DNA of 41,828 bases from Trichomonas tenax (Eukaryota; Parabasalia; Trichomonadida; Trichomonadidae), in the NCBI GenBank assembly GCA_023091735.1, contig JALKBU010000414.1:1-41828 (forward strand), written 5' to 3'. Position numbers and translations under genes: made by a program. Each line of letters begins with the position of its first letter. The stretch's first letter is position 1. The notes beneath the pieces are model-generated. The model made no database searches. It saw nothing but the letters and a program-made list of their open reading frames with translations, and was not told the DNA's origin. Shown piece by piece: positions 39,201 through 41,828 of this stretch.

Positions 39201-40977
39201 CATCGCAGTCTTCGAGCATGATAGCGAGAGATTGACTTGATGATGCACTGGATGAGTTCGATTGAGAACCATTGCCTTTGAAAGTGACGACTTTCTTACC
39301 TCTGTGATCGAGAATGTTCTGCTTGATGTAAACAGGGAACAAGTTGACCATTGATCTGAAAGCATAGTCAATAGCGATGTTTTTGCCTCTCTCCATAGAC
39401 TCAGCTCTGTAGAACCAGTTGGCACCTTCCTGGAAGTCTGTTCTGCATTCGATCAAATAGCGTGAATACTCGTAAGCGAGTCTTACACTGTTCGGATATT
39501 TATCCATCGCTTCGAGGCAGATACCAAGCGTCTTCTGATTCGCAGAGTGGAATCCAGCGAGAGCATCAATAGTAAGTTCCTGGTTGTTATCAAGCGCACG
39601 AAGGAAGAAGCCAGAAAATGCCTGAGACATTTTGTGTGTTGCCTTCTGGACTTCAGCAAAATCATAATTTGATTGTCTCGTCGCCGACGATTGTCTGAGG
39701 ATGTGAATGCGCTTAATCTGATAGAAGAGGAATCTCTGAGAGAATGTTAAGTCAGAATGCTTGTTGATGATCGAAACATAGTGATTTAAGAGCTGGCTTT
39801 CTGATGGGATGAATGATAAGAATTGAGCAATTCTAATGAAACATGAAGTTGTTGGATGTGATTGTGTGATCTCTCTTATGAGTGTCCACTGAACGAACTC
39901 CTCAGGGCTATCTTGAATTGACAACATTAACAACAAAAGAGCGCGTCCTTCTGTATCTAGGTTCCTTTTTTCGATGATACTCTTTCTAAATCTGTTATCG
40001 ATCGGAATCATCACGAAACACATGATAATGAAAGGCACAAAGCACAAAACGAGCTTCGCCCAGTTGTTGAAAGGAATGACAGTGACAATCGTTGAGATAA
40101 ACATCTGAATAAGAAGAGCCTGATAATAAGCGTTCATATTCTTGTTAATAAACTGTAAACCTAATGATCTAACACACAAAATCAAGATAATGATGGCACA
40201 ACAAGCGACTAACGCGTATTTCGTCCATTCATTGAAGAAAATCAACATTTGGCTGAAGAAAATTTGTCCACACGTGAGCATGTATGTGAAATAATAGTCC
40301 GTGCCCGACCACTGCACGAAGCAGGTGTTCTCGAGATATGCGGTAGATGCTCGGAAAGTGATATCGATGTAAAAAATGGACGATGAACAGAATACTCCGA
40401 GAATGAGCAAAACGAATATGACGACTTCGATTGCCTTGTACTCTCCGTCCAACACAGTGATAAATTCGAATGACAAAGCCCAAAATATTGGAATGTAAAT
40501 TATATGATTAATAGTAGACGTCAGAAATCGAGTGAATCTGATTGCAGATCTGTCAAATGATTTGTTTAATTGATAGAAAAGAAGGATTGCAAGTGTCCAA
40601 AAGAAAATTAAGATTGAAATTATGATTAAAACTGCTTGTGGAATAGAAGTTGAACGGATGCTTTCGTCGCCAAGACCGAAGTCAGCGACATAGTGAACGT
40701 AACGAACAATTTTAGCAGGTATTGATGAAGAATCCCACGAACCAAAGTTAAAGTAAAAGCAATATGAAATCAATTGCTGCAGGAACGTAACAATAACGAC
40801 AAATCTTGCGAATAAGTGATATTGTGGCGAAATCCTCGATAATTCGTCGTATAACGGAAAAACTGCATCGTAAGATGTAGATAATGACGAATCAATCAGT
40901 TCCTGGCTCGAAGCGGAGCTCGCGGACATCGGACGCTGCGAACTTGACGCGGCTTCGCCCACCAAAGGAACATTCAT
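36238..40977 (-). CDS. Multi-span membrane adenylyl cyclase with PAS and class III catalytic domain
   Basis: Makes cyclic AMP from ATP at a cellular membrane. From Met at 40977 the protein has 1579 residues: about eight membrane spans (55-325), a large helical cytosolic region (330-610), a span near 622-650, a putative extracellular sensor loop (to 842), spans near 843-870 and 920-944, a second loop, a span near 1126-1148, a PAS-like domain (1195-1320), a signalling helix, and a catalytic domain (1365-1550). Metal ligands are Asp1378 and Asp1423; Lys1419 and Asp1492 are the adenine-specifying pair; Asn1499 and Arg1503 are transition-state residues. It is a full set for a homodimeric adenylyl cyclase. 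The frame extends 59 codons upstream to an ATG at 41154, but that part is AT-rich and not protein-like. Large cyclases of this design are characteristic of trichomonads. Confidence 0.92.
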   Translation of the reverse strand: MNVPLVGEAASSSQRPMSASSASSQELIDSSLSTSYDAVFPLYDELSRISPQYHLFARFVVIVTFLQQLISYCFYFNFGSWDSSSIPAKIVRYVHYVADFGLGDESIRSTSIPQAVLIIISILIFFWTLAILLFYQLNKSFDRSAIRFTRFLTSTINHIIYIPIFWALSFEFITVLDGEYKAIEVVIFVLLILGVFCSSSIFYIDITFRASTAYLENTCFVQWSGTDYYFTYMLTCGQIFFSQMLIFFNEWTKYALVACCAIIILILCVRSLGLQFINKNMNAYYQALLIQMFISTIVTVIPFNNWAKLVLCFVPFIIMCFVMIPIDNRFRKSIIEKRNLDTEGRALLLLMLSIQDSPEEFVQWTLIREITQSHPTTSCFIRIAQFLSFIPSESQLLNHYVSIINKHSDLTFSQRFLFYQIKRIHILRQSSATRQSNYDFAEVQKATHKMSQAFSGFFLRALDNNQELTIDALAGFHSANQKTLGICLEAMDKYPNSVRLAYEYSRYLIECRTDFQEGANWFYRAESMERGKNIAIDYAFRSMVNLFPVYIKQNILDHRGKKVVTFKGNGSQSNSSSASSSQSLAIMLEDCDEEQASRVFSKPKLRFALRRAIDNVSSRMLISLQVAVIVKTFIVVVASICMLIGSFYLFSSRSNIVNLIAYIAQTFESYVVGFMAVATLWSNSVGLSLPKQIVDYYIGVNTSLETPYVDINSDTIGVLRSSAAEGISMIDKMSKSLSNLAKDDYDLIKLSQDFILNGVGIYCSDSGEPLGTALTSERGLLGYLFKIVLATEELNGKNATVWNESREMCEVVQNIPVIYQTILGHIDIFAEREADTSQDFSKVMIWISIFGSLGIFLLIFLPSFIIYLYFIHEVKDFFANLMLTPKDTFIEASRPISTKKDEQDKDSGAAAYIEPFRFPRIIFPILLVLTSLITTILWLLLFFKFTSTNKNFKDLSHWADLSSRRFPSVIETVSLAYMTAILIQQGDTPYASQDIILSYMADARSVAEESHYDLTVFTNGTNPINRYSDFIDSLSYDATCAQNVNDNITDMHNNYHCASLEVLMTIFIKLSQDVYFDLALKRPVLQFPSFVVLEHICFYHLLPLLEKEQDYIISSAKDLEDNFTKEVLILMIACILCCFLFFIFEEIIIKYLQSSFAVFRILMSRFPPSQVIANASLLNLIIGKTKSTRVQQLSAEHAVIDSSPNAIFSLSSELTIEAMNTAASTMFGYTPEQLLGQALSSLIPATTLNTVSATTTTTNTSITSVELSPNDRLYRQAQLMKQNQAAMTYTSKIRGLKDDGTKIVLESTLLCMNRGIAFALIANDQTQIERQMRQVEEAKKSAERLLNQILPPMIVQKMNAGETEISFTVNSATIIFIDIQKFSDYAATLTARQIMQNLGRIFNFYDELVPKFPTLIKIKLIGDVYMAAAGLFNPDVSPDVHATEMINFAIGALHGLEEANEILEASLSVRIGINTGGPLIAGVLGIDKPLFDIIGDPINVASRLQSTDIPNMIQISQATYDLIKDKGFNVAERGKIFLKGKGEQMAYIITPPQKTTVISAQPIPQNISLGNLPVVESIN

Positions 40978-41643
40978 TTGATTTTTGGTGTAAACAATTG
41001 AAATAAAAATTTTTGTATTTCTGATTTGCCATTCAGGAAAAACTCCAAAAATCGCAGAAAGTTTTATTGTCAACAATTTGAATTGAGTACGTTTTTTTTG
41101 ATAATTGTGAAAGAAAATGTAAGAAATGGATTTTATTCGATAATTGGGCTGCACACAACAAATTTTCAGGTGTATTTTGATCCAATTTGATCTAACTCTT
41201 TGTTTTTTTTTATTTCAAGTTTAGAATGCAATTATAGTTCATGAACTTTATTTCTCAGCATTCTATTATCCACATCAATTTGTATATATTTGCATGATAA
41301 CTCATGTATGAACTGCTTATTTATAGTATTTTGCAAATGTATTATTAAAATTAAGGATGCACTAAATCACGACTTTTTGCCTTTATAGCTGAAAATAGTA
41401 TTGACTCACAAGTTTAAAACTTATATGGTACTATAATACTATATGTATAGAATATGTGTCTAGAATAATGATTCGATAACATTAATATCTGCCAAATTAA
41501 AATTTCGAATTTCGTCGCAACATGTAAAATTATATGTTTGAATCCATAGCACTATTTTACAAAATGTGTATCAGTATTGTGCACAATTGTAAAGGATAAA
41601 ACATAATATTCAAAGCTCGAGTCTAGGACAAAAGTGAACATCA
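40978..41643. other. Upstream region of the cyclase gene
   Basis: AT-rich, without a supported gene. The extension of the cyclase frame to 41154 is considered untranslated. An ACATGTAAAA sequence near 41520 resembles the recurrent motif. Confidence 0.45.
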
Positions 41644-41679
41644 AAAAGTGACGTGAAACCTTAAAGTCACTTTTCATGA
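41644..41679 (+). promoter_or_regulatory. Inverted pair of initiator-like sequences
   Basis: AAAAGTGAC (41644-41652) and GTCACTTTT (41666-41674) are exact inverted repeats with a 13-base spacer. The right one extends to TCACTTTTCATGA (41667-41679), matching the extended initiator at all but one position and containing an ATG at 41676 that opens only 15 codons. Two further TCACYTTT copies follow within 45 bases. It could be a divergent promoter or a remnant of a mobile-element end. Confidence 0.4.
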
Positions 41680-41828
41680 ATAAACTGTCACTTTTTTGTG
41701 AGGGCAAATTGTCACCTTTATAAAAAGTGTTATAAATATCTTTGTAGTCTAAACAATACTGACATTTATAGATTGAAACTCCACGCTGAGTATGAAGACC
41801 ATAAACGTAGTTCATTGCAAATTTTTGT

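Noticed and set aside
40978..41154. N-terminal extension of the cyclase frame to an upstream ATG
   Set aside because: The 59 extra codons are strongly AT-rich and basic without domain character; the Met at 40977 starts protein-like sequence. Kept as leader or promoter sequence.
41552..41815. 87-codon minus-strand frame at the right edge
   Set aside because: It runs through the initiator-like cluster, with mixed composition and no recognisable domain. The first 25 codons look somewhat protein-like, so extra sequence to the right would be needed.
1..41828. CRISPR arrays, tRNA or rRNA genes, spliceosomal introns
   Set aside because: No regularly spaced repeats, no tRNA-like or rRNA sequence, and no trichomonad 3' splice consensus (ACTAACACACAG) were seen on either strand by eye.

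Overview
The window is nuclear DNA of a parabasalid protist, most likely Trichomonas vaginalis or a close trichomonad. The evidence is: an AT-rich background; intron-less eukaryotic genes on both strands with short spacers; a BspA-like leucine-rich surface protein; a very large multi-span adenylyl cyclase with PAS and class III catalytic domains; and initiator elements of the trichomonad type (TCAYTW, in the best case TCACTTTTCATTT) 5-35 bases before several start codons. TGA is a stop codon here. The exact species cannot be fixed from the sequence alone.

Layout. 1-2.5 kb: an edge reading frame without ATG, a small hypothetical ORF and a decayed gene. 2.9-11.4 kb: housekeeping block with a SAMHD1-like HD protein (-), a three-RRM RNA-binding protein with a Tyr/Gly/Ser/Pro-rich tail (-), a Tsg101/Vps23-like ESCRT-I subunit (-), an unknown helical protein (-) and ribosomal protein uL13/L13a (+). 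11.6-22.4 kb: surface and transport genes: a BspA-like protein (-), a decayed bacterial-like frame broken by TGA (-), a YeeE/YedE-type transporter (+), a pseudogene fragment of a surface protein, and its intact relative, a type I membrane protein with a PPxY-rich tail (-). 23.1-28.4 kb: a TBC-domain protein (-), an unknown helical protein (+) and a RasGAP-like protein with a lysine-rich tail (-). 28.4-33.8 kb: gene-poor, made largely of non-autonomous transposable elements. 33.8-41 kb: a small TALE-type homeodomain protein (+), a PP2A B''-like EF-hand protein (+) and the adenylyl cyclase (-).

Genes are individually promoted, not in operons. Signalling and trafficking functions dominate: cyclic AMP production, Ras and Rab GAP-like proteins, a phosphatase regulator, ESCRT-I, and a surface protein whose tail carries motifs of the kind that recruit ubiquitin/ESCRT machinery. 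The link between these last two is inference.

The most unusual material is a 796-bp foldback/MITE-like element (32818-33613). It has long inverted repeats, internal perfect hairpins, and initiator-like sequences facing outward at both ends. It lies just upstream of the homeodomain gene. Two copies of a second element (one with a perfect 8-bp target duplication) sit beside it. A 10-base motif TGACATGTAA recurs through intergenic DNA and is present in both ends of the foldback element.
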